Shown here piece by piece: positions 16,596 through 25,171 of a stretch of 64,000 nucleotides of DNA; the first letter of the stretch is position 1, and each line of letters opens with the position of its first letter. Position numbers and translations under genes: made by a program. The stretch comes from Melioribacter sp051488685 (lineage in GTDB: Bacteria; Bacteroidota; Ignavibacteria; Ignavibacteriales; Melioribacteraceae). The notes beneath the pieces were generated by a model. The model was not told the origin of the DNA. It ran no database searches and was given only the letters and a program-made list of their open reading frames with translations. Where the stretch lies: assembly GCF_051488685.1 (NCBI RefSeq), contig NZ_JBPSEH010000002.1, forward strand, positions 124,001 through 188,000, given 5' to 3'.

Positions 16596-17846
16596 ATGAA
16601 AAAGATAATTTTAATATTTGAAGATACTGGTTTTCTGGATTTATTACCAATTTCATATTTAAGGCCAGTTTACGAGTTACGATCCGGCATCTTAAGTTTG
16701 CTCTCAAAAATTGAGTATGCTTTTGAAGGCAGTGAAATTTATCTATTCTGCCGTAAGTATCTGGAAGAAAATTACAGAGAAAAAAAGAAGAATTACCGCA
16801 TAAACTTACTACCCGAAACTAATGAAGTAGTATTGTTGAATGGACGAGTTTTGATGAATAGAAAACTTCATCAGGAAATCGGTAAATTACAAGTCGGCGA
16901 AGCTTTGAAATACGATGAAGATTTAATAGCTGCCGTTATCGATGCGGGAAATATTAAAAATATTTTTGACGAAGAATTTCTTCCCCATTTCGATAATGTG
17001 AAGTTTAAGTTTAAGGCTATCGAAACGGAAATTATCAAATATCCGTGGGATCTTGTAAATAGTAATGGAAAGGAAATAGAGAACGATTTCAAATTGCTCC
17101 AAAAGCGTTCGAAGAAAGTCAGGTCTGCCGTACATCCTAAGTTCAAAAAGGTCGAATTGCAACACAAGAAATTGATTCATATCGATAAAGGAGTGAAAAT
17201 CGAGCCGTTTGTTTTCGTCGATGCTTCAGAAGGTCCTGTTTTTATTGATGAAAATGTTCATATAATGTCGAACAGCGTTATCAAGGGACCAGTTTTTATC
17301 GGAAGAAATTCAATCATAAAAGCCAATAGTACCATTTATCAGGCAACATCGATCGGGCAATATTCAAAAGTTGGCGGCGAAGTTGCAGAATCGATCATTC
17401 ATTCCTATTCAAATAAGCAGCACGGCGGTTTCCTCGGACATTCCTATCTGGGTAGCTGGGTTAATCTCGGCGCCGGTACTAACAATAGCGACCTTAAAAA
17501 TAATTATGGTACGATTACCGTAACATTAAATAATAAAAAGATTGATACCGGCTTACGCTTTCTTGGATTAATAATGGGTGATCATTCAAAAAGCGCAATC
17601 GGGACAAAATTTAATACTGCTACCGTATGCGGAGTAATGTGTAACATTTTCGGTGACGGTTTTCCACCTAAATTCATTCCTTCTTTTACTTGGGGCGGTG
17701 TTAACGAAAGAACTCTTTTTGAAATAGAAAAGTCTATCGAAGTTGCGCGTATTGTCACAGCTCGCCGTAACGTTGAATTTACTGAAACAGATGAAAAATT
17801 ATTACGGAAAGTGTTTGAGCTTTCAAAGGATGAACGCAAATTTTAA
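16596..17846 (+). CDS. GlmU-like sugar nucleotidyltransferase/left-handed beta-helix protein
   Basis: The 416-residue protein fits the Bacteroidota GlmU-family type. Its N-terminal half (about 1-190) resembles a degenerate nucleotidyltransferase (NTP_transf_4), with RPVYELRSGI near residue 28. Its C-terminal half contains hexapeptide repeats of a left-handed beta-helix (VFIDENVHIMSNSVIKGPVF and GTKFNTATVCGVM). The asparagine/histidine-rich turn HGGFLGHSYLGSWVNLGAGTN resembles the acetyltransferase active region of GlmU. It may activate hexosamines for the cell envelope, but the exact reaction is not settled by sequence. An AAAGGA Shine-Dalgarno precedes the ATG. Confidence 0.82.
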   Translation: MKKIILIFEDTGFLDLLPISYLRPVYELRSGILSLLSKIEYAFEGSEIYLFCRKYLEENYREKKKNYRINLLPETNEVVLLNGRVLMNRKLHQEIGKLQVGEALKYDEDLIAAVIDAGNIKNIFDEEFLPHFDNVKFKFKAIETEIIKYPWDLVNSNGKEIENDFKLLQKRSKKVRSAVHPKFKKVELQHKKLIHIDKGVKIEPFVFVDASEGPVFIDENVHIMSNSVIKGPVFIGRNSIIKANSTIYQATSIGQYSKVGGEVAESIIHSYSNKQHGGFLGHSYLGSWVNLGAGTNNSDLKNNYGTITVTLNNKKIDTGLRFLGLIMGDHSKSAIGTKFNTATVCGVMCNIFGDGFPPKFIPSFTWGGVNERTLFEIEKSIEVARIVTARRNVEFTETDEKLLRKVFELSKDERKF

Positions 17847-19428
17847 TGCTATGTACAAAAATTACTTATATCTATTAAGAGCAGTTGTTGAACTCAATGA
17901 ATTGATAAAAAATCATTCGATAAGAGAAATTTATACCCAGGAAAAAGATAAATTGTTTATCTCAATTCCCGACCAAAATTTCGAAAAAAAACATTTAATT
18001 ATTTCAGCCAATCCTCAAAAGCCCTATTTAATTGTCAGGAACAATCACTCGAAAGCAAAGAAGAATTACAAAAATTTCTTTGAAGAATTTTTGCCGTCTA
18101 AAATTAATTTAGTCGAAATTGCCGACAACGATCGAATTATCAGATTCTCGTGCGATAATTTTTATATCTACTTTTTGGTTCGGGGTGCAAATACGAATAT
18201 CATTCTTATGGACTTAAATAACAACCTCTTCCCTTTTAAGAAAATCGAAGAAGAGAAATTGAAAATCGTTAGTGAAGAATTTCAAAAATGTCATTTTGTC
18301 TCTTCATACGATCATATTTTAAAAGATCTGCAGGTTATGAATGACGAAGATTTGTTGAAGACATATAAATTTATCGACAGGAAAATTCAAACAGAATTTT
18401 TGACTAAAGGTGTTGAATTAAAAACAGTCATCACTGATTTCCTGTTTAATGAAATTATTGTTGCTCGAGATGATTCAAACGCCTCAATAATTTTCCAACC
18501 TTATGTTGTTGATGACGCAGAAATAATAGGTAAGTTCGATACTTATCAGGATGCAATAAATGCTTTTGTGTCTAATTATTATTCACTTTCAAAAGAGAAA
18601 GTATTAACGGCGAACATAAGAAAATTTGTTAATAATGAACTGGAACGGCTCAGTGCGAAATTGAATAACCTGAAGGCTCGCATCGAGATTGGTTCGAGAG
18701 AGGATGAATATGCAAATTATGGCAATCTGCTTCTAATAAACATTTCTGCACTTAAAAAAGGACTCGATAAAATTCAAGTCAAGAATTTTGAGGGTAAAGA
18801 GGTAACAATTAAACTGGATCCAAAACTTACTCCCCAAAAGAATATCGAGAGATATTTCGACAAAGCTAAATCTGAAAAAATCGAATACGAAAAATCGATA
18901 GAACTTTACAATGAGTTGAAGAATAAATTTGACTATCTTAAAAACGTTGACAGAAAACTCGAGAACGATCTTTCCTTAGATGAACTGGAAAATATCGAAA
19001 AACAATTAGGGATTAAAAAGAAAATGGAATTACAGGATAAATCGCAACCGAATTTCAGGCATTTTTTAGTCGACGGAAAATATCATGTTTATGTGGGAAA
19101 AGATAGTAAGAATAATGACGAGCTTACATTACGGTTTGCTAAACAAAATGATTACTGGTTTCATGCAAGGTCAGTTTCAGGTTCGCATGTGGTATTGCGT
19201 GTTGATAATCCGAAAGAACCTGTTCCAAAATCGGTTTTAAAAAAAGTCGCATCGCTCGCTGCATATTATAGCAAAGCTAAAAGTGCAGGGCTGGCACCTG
19301 TCAGTTACACTTTTAAAAAATATGTAGTTAAGAAAAAAGGGATGGAGGCTGGTAAAGTTGCATTATTAAAAGAAGAGGTACTTCTGGTTAAACCTGAAAT
19401 ACCTCCTGAATGCGAAACAGTTGATTAA
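17830..19428 (+). CDS. rqcH: RqcH/NFACT-family ribosome rescue protein
   Basis: The family (RqcH, Rqc2/NEMF) binds stalled 50S-peptidyl-tRNA and adds C-terminal alanine tails. This protein of about 530 residues has NFACT-N at the start (YLYLLRAVVELNELIKNHSI onward), a long central coiled coil (about 260-400), and the NFACT-R domain near the C-terminus with ELTLRFAKQNDYWFHARSVS followed by GSHVVLR. The best start is ATG 17830 (17-bp overlap with the upstream gene) or ATG 17851, which fits the NFACT-N alignment about equally well. It ends 2 bp before the stop of the convergent GH67 gene. Confidence 0.88.
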   Translation: MNANFNAMYKNYLYLLRAVVELNELIKNHSIREIYTQEKDKLFISIPDQNFEKKHLIISANPQKPYLIVRNNHSKAKKNYKNFFEEFLPSKINLVEIADNDRIIRFSCDNFYIYFLVRGANTNIILMDLNNNLFPFKKIEEEKLKIVSEEFQKCHFVSSYDHILKDLQVMNDEDLLKTYKFIDRKIQTEFLTKGVELKTVITDFLFNEIIVARDDSNASIIFQPYVVDDAEIIGKFDTYQDAINAFVSNYYSLSKEKVLTANIRKFVNNELERLSAKLNNLKARIEIGSREDEYANYGNLLLINISALKKGLDKIQVKNFEGKEVTIKLDPKLTPQKNIERYFDKAKSEKIEYEKSIELYNELKNKFDYLKNVDRKLENDLSLDELENIEKQLGIKKKMELQDKSQPNFRHFLVDGKYHVYVGKDSKNNDELTLRFAKQNDYWFHARSVSGSHVVLRVDNPKEPVPKSVLKKVASLAAYYSKAKSAGLAPVSYTFKKYVVKKKGMEAGKVALLKEEVLLVKPEIPPECETVD

Positions 19429-19430
19429 TG

Positions 19431-21587
19431 CTATTTGGGGCGAATACCAGGTGCATAGGGAAATTCAAGACTTTGATAATACTCGAGTGTTTTATCGGGT
19501 TTTTCGAAACCTTCCTGCACTGGTAGTTTTGAAAATTTCTGGAAATACAATACGCAGGCATTACGCCACCAGATTGCTTCATCTTCTTGAATTTTCATTA
19601 ACATAGCAACATGATTAAATCGCTCGTTGTCTATCATGCCTTTCAGTTTATTCCATTTTTTACGCATCGACCTTACTGAATCTACGCCAGCATAGTAATG
19701 ATTGCATAATTCTTCCCATAGAGTTTTTCCAGATTTCAATTTATAATTCCATGGGACATGATGAAACCAGAGTAAATATTTTTCCGGACATTTCTCAAGT
19801 GAATTAAAAATTTCAGAAACTGGAGAATGATACTGACTGACTGCATTTGATCCGTTTATTGTTCTGTCGAAACCAATTCCGATACTGTCAGCGCGGTGGT
19901 AATAAACCGAAGTCCAATCAGCACGAGGTTTATCTTTTATCCAGGGAGCAGGCCCATAATGATGATCCCATCCCATAATATGATGCAGACCAAGTGGAGT
20001 CATATAATTAACTGTGTTTTCACGTGACTGCATCATAATTTCTTTAATTAAATGAACAGTTTCACTGTTATTATTAAATGTAAGACGAATCCATTCCTCT
20101 GCAATCTCATCCGACGTAAGATTGTGATTCCATGCAATTCTTCCGAAAGCATACCAGTTAGCCTGCCCGAATAGATGTCCTGTCCAGTTTCTTTCGTTCC
20201 CGATGTTGGAAACGCCTGCAATTCCAGTCAGGTTCTGGTTATCTAAAGAACCGTCAATAACTTTTGCAACAGTGGAGCCTTCGCCCCGAGCGTAAGTATC
20301 GGAATTGAGGGATTCTTCAAAAAGTGGGGCAAGGTAAACGAGATGTGTCCCCTGTCCTAAGTATTCCTGCGTAATCTGAAACTCCATCATTAACGATGTT
20401 TGGGGCATTGCACCGAAAAGTGGATGAAAAGGTTCGCGTGGCTGAAAATCAATTGGTCCGTTTTTAACCTGTATCAATACATTCTTTCTGAACTTTCCAT
20501 CGAGAGGTTTAAATTCGTTATATGCCTGTTTGGCGCGGTCTTCGGGCACATTATTATCGTAAACGAAAGCACGCCACATTACAACGCCGCCATATGGGTG
20601 GACAGCTTCTGCTAACATGTTGGCACCATCAGCATGGTTCCTCCCATAATTCTGAGGGCCGGGTTGTCCTTCAGAATTAGCTTTTACCAGGAATCCACCA
20701 AAATCAGGAATTAAATCGTAAATTTCCTTTGCTTTTTCTTTCCACCATTGACGCACATCTGGATTCAGTGGATCAGCTGTAGGCAAATTCCCGATTTCCA
20801 TCGGCGCACTGAATCTTGCTGTTAAATATACTTTTATTCCATAGGGTCTAAATACTTTTGCTAATGCTGCAACTTTTATCAAGTATTGTTTTGTGAGTAC
20901 CAACGAATTTGCATTCACATTTGTCAGTACAGTACCGTTAATGCCTATCGAAGCGTTTGCTCTGGCGTAATCTTTATATCGCGGATCAATGTAATCGGGA
21001 AGAAGATGCCAGTTCCATATCGAAAACCCTGCATACCCTCTTTCAACTGTCCTATCCAGATTATCCCAATGATTTAAGAGTCTCAGTTTTATTAATGGTG
21101 TTTCCACAATGTTGAGATTATCGATTTTACTATGCGTCTGTAAAAGGCGAATAAAGTGAAACGTTCCATATAAAACACCGATATCTTCATTGGCTGTTAT
21201 TAAAATTATTTTCTTCCCTTCAATTTCAATTGACTTTATTATATATCCTTCTTTACCCAGCGTTTTTAATTTTGTACTAATTTCAGAAGGCAAATTTGTG
21301 CTTAGTTTATTAAAATTGCCGGCAACTATTATATTTGAGCACAATTTATTGACCGGCCATATTTTATTTCCCAGCAATCCTTTCAAAGCAATTTTCAACT
21401 CTTCTTCTGCTGCTTTAATGCTCTCTGAATCGCCTTTGAACAAATATCCTTTGATTTGTTGCAAGTATTTTTCAAGTAATGCAGGATTATCTATTTTATT
21501 ATATCTAAGCCAGAGATTGTATCCATCTTCAGCATACGTGATATGAAATGAAAAAATAATTAGCAGAAACAGGAAAGAGTACTTCAT
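19431..21587 (-). CDS. Secreted GH67 alpha-glucuronidase
   Basis: GH67 enzymes remove (4-O-methyl)glucuronic acid from the ends of xylo-oligosaccharides released by xylanases. This 718-residue protein has a signal peptide (about 1-19, ending ITYA). The conserved active-site blocks are present: KANSEGQPGP with the catalytic acid Glu near residue 304, NGPIDFQPREP with the conserved Asp near 379, and MMEFQITQEYLG with the conserved Glu near 401. The VHPYGGVVMWRAFVYD segment is also typical. Family members are often intracellular, so export is notable. It follows the GH10 xylanase gene by 11 bp, so the two form an operon for glucuronoxylan breakdown. Confidence 0.94.
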   Translation of the reverse strand: MKYSFLFLLIIFSFHITYAEDGYNLWLRYNKIDNPALLEKYLQQIKGYLFKGDSESIKAAEEELKIALKGLLGNKIWPVNKLCSNIIVAGNFNKLSTNLPSEISTKLKTLGKEGYIIKSIEIEGKKIILITANEDIGVLYGTFHFIRLLQTHSKIDNLNIVETPLIKLRLLNHWDNLDRTVERGYAGFSIWNWHLLPDYIDPRYKDYARANASIGINGTVLTNVNANSLVLTKQYLIKVAALAKVFRPYGIKVYLTARFSAPMEIGNLPTADPLNPDVRQWWKEKAKEIYDLIPDFGGFLVKANSEGQPGPQNYGRNHADGANMLAEAVHPYGGVVMWRAFVYDNNVPEDRAKQAYNEFKPLDGKFRKNVLIQVKNGPIDFQPREPFHPLFGAMPQTSLMMEFQITQEYLGQGTHLVYLAPLFEESLNSDTYARGEGSTVAKVIDGSLDNQNLTGIAGVSNIGNERNWTGHLFGQANWYAFGRIAWNHNLTSDEIAEEWIRLTFNNNSETVHLIKEIMMQSRENTVNYMTPLGLHHIMGWDHHYGPAPWIKDKPRADWTSVYYHRADSIGIGFDRTINGSNAVSQYHSPVSEIFNSLEKCPEKYLLWFHHVPWNYKLKSGKTLWEELCNHYYAGVDSVRSMRKKWNKLKGMIDNERFNHVAMLMKIQEDEAIWWRNACVLYFQKFSKLPVQEGFEKPDKTLEYYQSLEFPYAPGIRPK

Positions 21588-21598
21588 TTATTCATCCT

Positions 21599-22720
21599 CT
21601 ATTTCATTTCATTTACAATCTTAAGGACTGCATCAAATGCAGGTTTGGGTTTAAGGTTCCTGTCAAACAAAAGAGGATATGAAGTTCTTCCGAAAATGGG
21701 CCAATTATTAAGCCACGAATGTCCGTCGTGAATTCCCCAGAATGTAACACGAGTTATTGAATCGTGGTATTTTAGAAAAGTTCTGAATAGTTCAGCATAT
21801 CTATTAGCAAGGACAGTTTGCATTGAATCTGGCAAACCATCTGGATAAGGATTGTATTTTTTTTGCAGTTCAAAACTTTTGGTTATTTCGGCGCCAGTAT
21901 AGTTATCTGGTGTAGGAAGAATATTTATGTCGAGTTCAGTAATCATAATTTTTAAGCCGGTTGCAGAGTATTCTTTTAAACTTTCATCAAGTTCGTCCAG
22001 ACCTGGATAGTCTAAACCCCAATGTCCCTGCATGCCAATACCATGAATTTTAATTCCCTTTTCGAGCAACTTTTTAATCAGTTTAATTATACCGTCTCTT
22101 TTGGCTTTGTGCCATGTATTGTAATCGTTATAATAAAGTTCGGCATCTGGATCGGCCTCGTGTGCAAATTCGAATGCTTTTTCGATAAAGTCTTCTCCAA
22201 TAATTTCCAGCCATTTACTTTTTCTTAAACTACCATCTTCGTCTACAGCTTCGTTTACAACATCCCACCCTTTAATTTTTCCTTTGTATCTGCCAACGAC
22301 AGTAGAGATATGTTCTTTTAATCTAACAAGTAGTTCTTCCCTGCTGAGATAATTACCTTTGTCGTCTTTAAAAACCCAATCGGGAGTTTGATGATGCCAG
22401 ACTAATGTATGTCCTACGATAAACATCCCATTCTTTTGACCAAATTCTACTAATTTATCAGGAAGGTCGAAATTATATTTGTTTGGCTCGGGATGAACAC
22501 GTTCCCATTTAAGCATATTTTCCGGTGTTATGGTACTAAATTGTTTAGCAGCAAGTTGCAGCGCTTGTGGTTCTTTACCTGCTGCTTGAAAATCACTGAT
22601 AGCACACCCAATGAGAAAATAATCTTTGTATGCATCTTTGAGAGTTTGAGAATAGAGCATTGCTGGAAGAGTTGTGATTACTAACAATGAAAATAAAATT
22701 GAAGCTGTCGATGACTTCAT
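21599..22720 (-). CDS. Secreted GH10 endo-1,4-beta-xylanase
   Basis: This 373-residue protein cuts the xylan backbone. A signal peptide (about 1-24, ending MLYSQ) leads into a single GH10 TIM barrel with no carbohydrate-binding module. The acid/base Glu157 is in WDVVNEAVDE and the nucleophile Glu262 in ITELDINI. ENMLKWE and HTLVWHHQTPDW line the substrate cleft. It is transcribed first, with GH67 immediately downstream. A GGGGGAC Shine-Dalgarno-like stretch precedes the ATG. Two palindromes lie in the promoter region upstream (22769-22780 and 22895-22910). Confidence 0.96.
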   Translation of the reverse strand: MKSSTASILFSLLVITTLPAMLYSQTLKDAYKDYFLIGCAISDFQAAGKEPQALQLAAKQFSTITPENMLKWERVHPEPNKYNFDLPDKLVEFGQKNGMFIVGHTLVWHHQTPDWVFKDDKGNYLSREELLVRLKEHISTVVGRYKGKIKGWDVVNEAVDEDGSLRKSKWLEIIGEDFIEKAFEFAHEADPDAELYYNDYNTWHKAKRDGIIKLIKKLLEKGIKIHGIGMQGHWGLDYPGLDELDESLKEYSATGLKIMITELDINILPTPDNYTGAEITKSFELQKKYNPYPDGLPDSMQTVLANRYAELFRTFLKYHDSITRVTFWGIHDGHSWLNNWPIFGRTSYPLLFDRNLKPKPAFDAVLKIVNEMK

Positions 22721-22768
22721 TAGTCCCCCACATTATTTTTATAAATTTGTTGCCTCAAGATTAAGAAA

Positions 22769-22780
22769 ATTTTCGAAAAT
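22769..22780. promoter_or_regulatory. 12-bp palindrome upstream of the xylanase
   Basis: ATTTTCGAAAAT is a perfect palindrome centred about 54 bp upstream of the xylanase ATG at 22720. The position suits an operator overlapping or just downstream of the promoter. It shares the TTTTC/GAAAA half-site with the palindrome at 22895-22910. Chance occurrence in AT-rich DNA remains possible. Confidence 0.35.
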
Positions 22781-22894
22781 ATACTTTAAAACTTTTGAGT
22801 AAAATTATTTTTGCCATAGTGTAAATTTTACCTAAATGATAAAACTAAAGTAGAACTATAAAGAATTATTGAACCAAACGAAAAAATTAAAGTA

Positions 22895-22910
22895 TTGAAA
22901 ATATTTTCAA
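22895..22910. promoter_or_regulatory. 16-bp palindrome in the xylanase upstream region
   Basis: TTGAAAATATTTTCAA is a perfect 16-bp palindrome located 175-190 bp upstream of the xylanase start and about 160 bp upstream of the first glycosyltransferase. It could be a binding site for a dimeric sugar-responsive regulator. No such regulator is encoded next to it. Confidence 0.38.
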
Positions 22911-23070
22911 AAAATAGTCATAAGAATATCAACTAAATAAATGGAGATGGTAATAAGAATTTCTGCTGCATATTTTAATATAAATAAGAGTAAAATCTGG
23001 TAACCCAAATTCAGTTTTCGGGTGTGAGCTTTTTTTCCTATTTTTGAAATAATTTAATACGAGAAGTGCA

Positions 23071-24099
23071 TTGACCGATAAAGCTATTAAAAAAATACTC
23101 ATTATAAAATTACGTGGTATTGGCGACGTTGTTTTATCGACTGTGGTGCTCGACGATCTGTTGAATTTTTTTCCTGAAGCTCAAATCGATTATTTGACCG
23201 ATAAATCTTCTGCAAACTGGCTGAAAGGACTTACACAGGTTAATACTGTATTAGTTTATCCAAAGTCGGGGATGCTTAATAAACTTAAATTGATAACTGA
23301 GATTCGCAAAAAAAAATATGATATCGTTTTTGATTTTTATTCTAATCCCTCCACCGCTCAAATTACATTTTTAAGTGGTGCTGAATACAGAATTGGATTT
23401 CCGTATCGAGGCAGAAAATATGCTTATAATCTTTACGGTCCAAATGAAAGAGGTAAGTACCATGCCGCCGAACTTCATCTCGAAGTACTTAAATCGGTTG
23501 GTATACCTGTAAAGAATAATTCCAAACTTTATTTTTACTATAGTAAAGATGACGAAAATTATGCAGAGGAATTTTTGTTACGAAGCAATTTAAATGACAA
23601 AGTTATAGCTGGCATTTCACCTACAGGTGGATGGCAGTCGAAGAGATGTCCCCCGGAAAAATTAGCCGAACTTGTCAGAACACTTAACAAAAAATATAAC
23701 ATTCCATTGTTGATTCTCTGGGGTCCGTCGGATTACGAGGATGCAATTAAAATTAAAGAAATAGTTGGGGATAGTGCACATCTATCACCTCCTACAACAG
23801 TCGAACAAATGGCAGCGTTGATGAGCAAATGCGCTTTTATTGTTGCAAACGACAGCGGACCGATGCATATTTCAACTGCAATTGGAACTCCTGTGCTTTC
23901 GCTGCATGGACCGACAAATCCTTTGCATCAGGGTCCTTTTGGCAGCAAACATGAATATATTGTTCTAAACGAACTGGAATGCATTATGTGTAACCTGCTC
24001 GTGTGTCCGAAAAATCAGGAGTGCTTTAGAGATATAAGCGAAAAGCTATTTCTCACTAAAGTTGAAATCCTCCTCAATAAAAACAGTATACGGATTTAA
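23071..24099 (+). CDS. Glycosyltransferase family 9 (heptosyltransferase-like), copy 1
   Basis: This 342-residue cytoplasmic protein has the two-Rossmann GT-B fold of family 9, whose characterised members add ADP-heptose to the LPS core. Signatures are the N-terminal ILIIKLRGIGDVVLSTVVL and the C-terminal donor site CAFIVANDSGPMHISTAIGTPVLSLHGPTNP. The best start is TTG at 23071, because the fold begins within eight residues and no ATG is in frame. Cysteines cluster at the end (CIMCNLLVCPKNQEC). It heads three tandem family 9 genes. Confidence 0.9.
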   Translation: MTDKAIKKILIIKLRGIGDVVLSTVVLDDLLNFFPEAQIDYLTDKSSANWLKGLTQVNTVLVYPKSGMLNKLKLITEIRKKKYDIVFDFYSNPSTAQITFLSGAEYRIGFPYRGRKYAYNLYGPNERGKYHAAELHLEVLKSVGIPVKNNSKLYFYYSKDDENYAEEFLLRSNLNDKVIAGISPTGGWQSKRCPPEKLAELVRTLNKKYNIPLLILWGPSDYEDAIKIKEIVGDSAHLSPPTTVEQMAALMSKCAFIVANDSGPMHISTAIGTPVLSLHGPTNPLHQGPFGSKHEYIVLNELECIMCNLLVCPKNQECFRDISEKLFLTKVEILLNKNSIRI

Positions 24100-24100
24100 G

Positions 24101-25171
24101 TTGAAAAGAATTGAGATATTGCTAAAGAAATTGCTTCTCAAACTTTTTTTAATGCTGAGGCAAAAAGAAGGACAGACAAAAGCACCGCATTTGACCGATA
24201 AATCGAGAGTAGTGATTATAAGACTGAACCGAATTGGAGATGCCCTTACTTCAACACCTTTTCTTGAACTGTTGAAAAGGAATTATAATTGTAATCTTAC
24301 ACTTGTTTGTTCTAAATCAAATCATTTTATATTCTGTCAAAAAGGATTGGTAGATAATCTGATAGTCTATGATAAAAAACAAAATAATCTAACTAAAATC
24401 ATCCGCATGATTTCGGATATTAATCCCGATCTTTTGATAGATTTGCACGACGATGTCTCCTTTACGGTTAGTATGATTATTGCGTTCTCGGCGTCAAGAT
24501 GTAAAATGGGCTTTTATAAACAAAATCATAAATTGTTTAATTTACTGATTCCCAGACCCGACTCAAAAGTTTACCATATTGTCGATCGTAACCTTGCATT
24601 TGCAGATGCACTCGGTATTCGTTACAACAAAGACGAAATTAATATTATTTATAAACCAGATTTAGCTTCTATTTCTATTGTCGATAATTTCTTAAAGAAA
24701 AATAACCTCCGAAATAGATTTCTTACAGGTATTAATATTTCAGCGGGCAGCGACGCAAGATTTTGGGGTGTTGAACGTTACCAGAAATTAATCGATTATT
24801 TAAGTAAATACGACACCAATATTCTACTACTTACAGATAAAAAAGATCTGGAAAAAGCTAAAGCAATATCTAAGGGTAAATGGATTATTTTTCAGGACGA
24901 CAGTTTTGATGTATTTGCAGCGATGGTCGGTTCTCTCGATTTTTTATTTACTCCCGATACTTCAATAGTGCACATTGCTTCAGCTTTTGAAGTTCCTCTC
25001 TTCGGTCTTTACGTAAAGTACAAAACCGAAGATATAATTTGGTATCCTTATAAGTCGAAATACGAAACAGTTATAACAAAAAATGCGAATTTAAGTAGTG
25101 TCGATTTTGAAACTGTAATAGAAAAATTAAAACCCTTTTTTGAGAGTATTTACTATGAAAAAAATTCCTGA
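24101..25171 (+). CDS. Glycosyltransferase family 9 (heptosyltransferase-like), copy 2
   Basis: The second of three tandem family 9 glycosyltransferases. The Rossmann start is VVIIRLNRIGDALTSTPFLE and the donor-site region is LDFLFTPDTSIVHIASAFEVPLFGLY, where Thr-Asp-Thr-Ser replaces the more usual NDSGPMH. The start is uncertain: TTG 24101 follows the upstream stop directly, TTG 24062 would overlap by 38 bp, and ATG 24152 would remove a hydrophobic-basic N-terminal stretch (LLKKLLLKLFLML). That stretch could be a membrane-associating helix. It overlaps copy 3 by 17 bp. Confidence 0.86.
   Translation: MKRIEILLKKLLLKLFLMLRQKEGQTKAPHLTDKSRVVIIRLNRIGDALTSTPFLELLKRNYNCNLTLVCSKSNHFIFCQKGLVDNLIVYDKKQNNLTKIIRMISDINPDLLIDLHDDVSFTVSMIIAFSASRCKMGFYKQNHKLFNLLIPRPDSKVYHIVDRNLAFADALGIRYNKDEINIIYKPDLASISIVDNFLKKNNLRNRFLTGINISAGSDARFWGVERYQKLIDYLSKYDTNILLLTDKKDLEKAKAISKGKWIIFQDDSFDVFAAMVGSLDFLFTPDTSIVHIASAFEVPLFGLYVKYKTEDIIWYPYKSKYETVITKNANLSSVDFETVIEKLKPFFESIYYEKNS

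Larger units (their letters stand above)
22721..23070. other. 350-bp divergent intergenic region, xylanase / glycosyltransferase
   Basis: This AT-rich gap separates the leftward xylanase operon from the rightward glycosyltransferases. It must hold promoters in both directions, though no box could be assigned with confidence. It contains two perfect palindromes of similar GAAAA/TTTTC composition, listed separately. Near the right end, ACCC at about 23002 and CGGGT at about 23019 could form a weak stem before a seven-T run at about 23031-23037. No open frame or RNA gene was seen. Confidence 0.6.

Noticed and set aside
20021..20045. CACGTG-centred sequence resembling a parS half-site within the GH67 gene
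   Set aside because: Only the CACGTG core and a few flanking T's match the consensus parS palindrome; the right half does not, and it lies in coding sequence.
21190..21546. Plus-strand open frame of 118 codons inside the GH67 gene
   Set aside because: It is antisense to a well-supported enzyme, with no Shine-Dalgarno sequence and hydrophobic composition typical of reverse-strand shadows.
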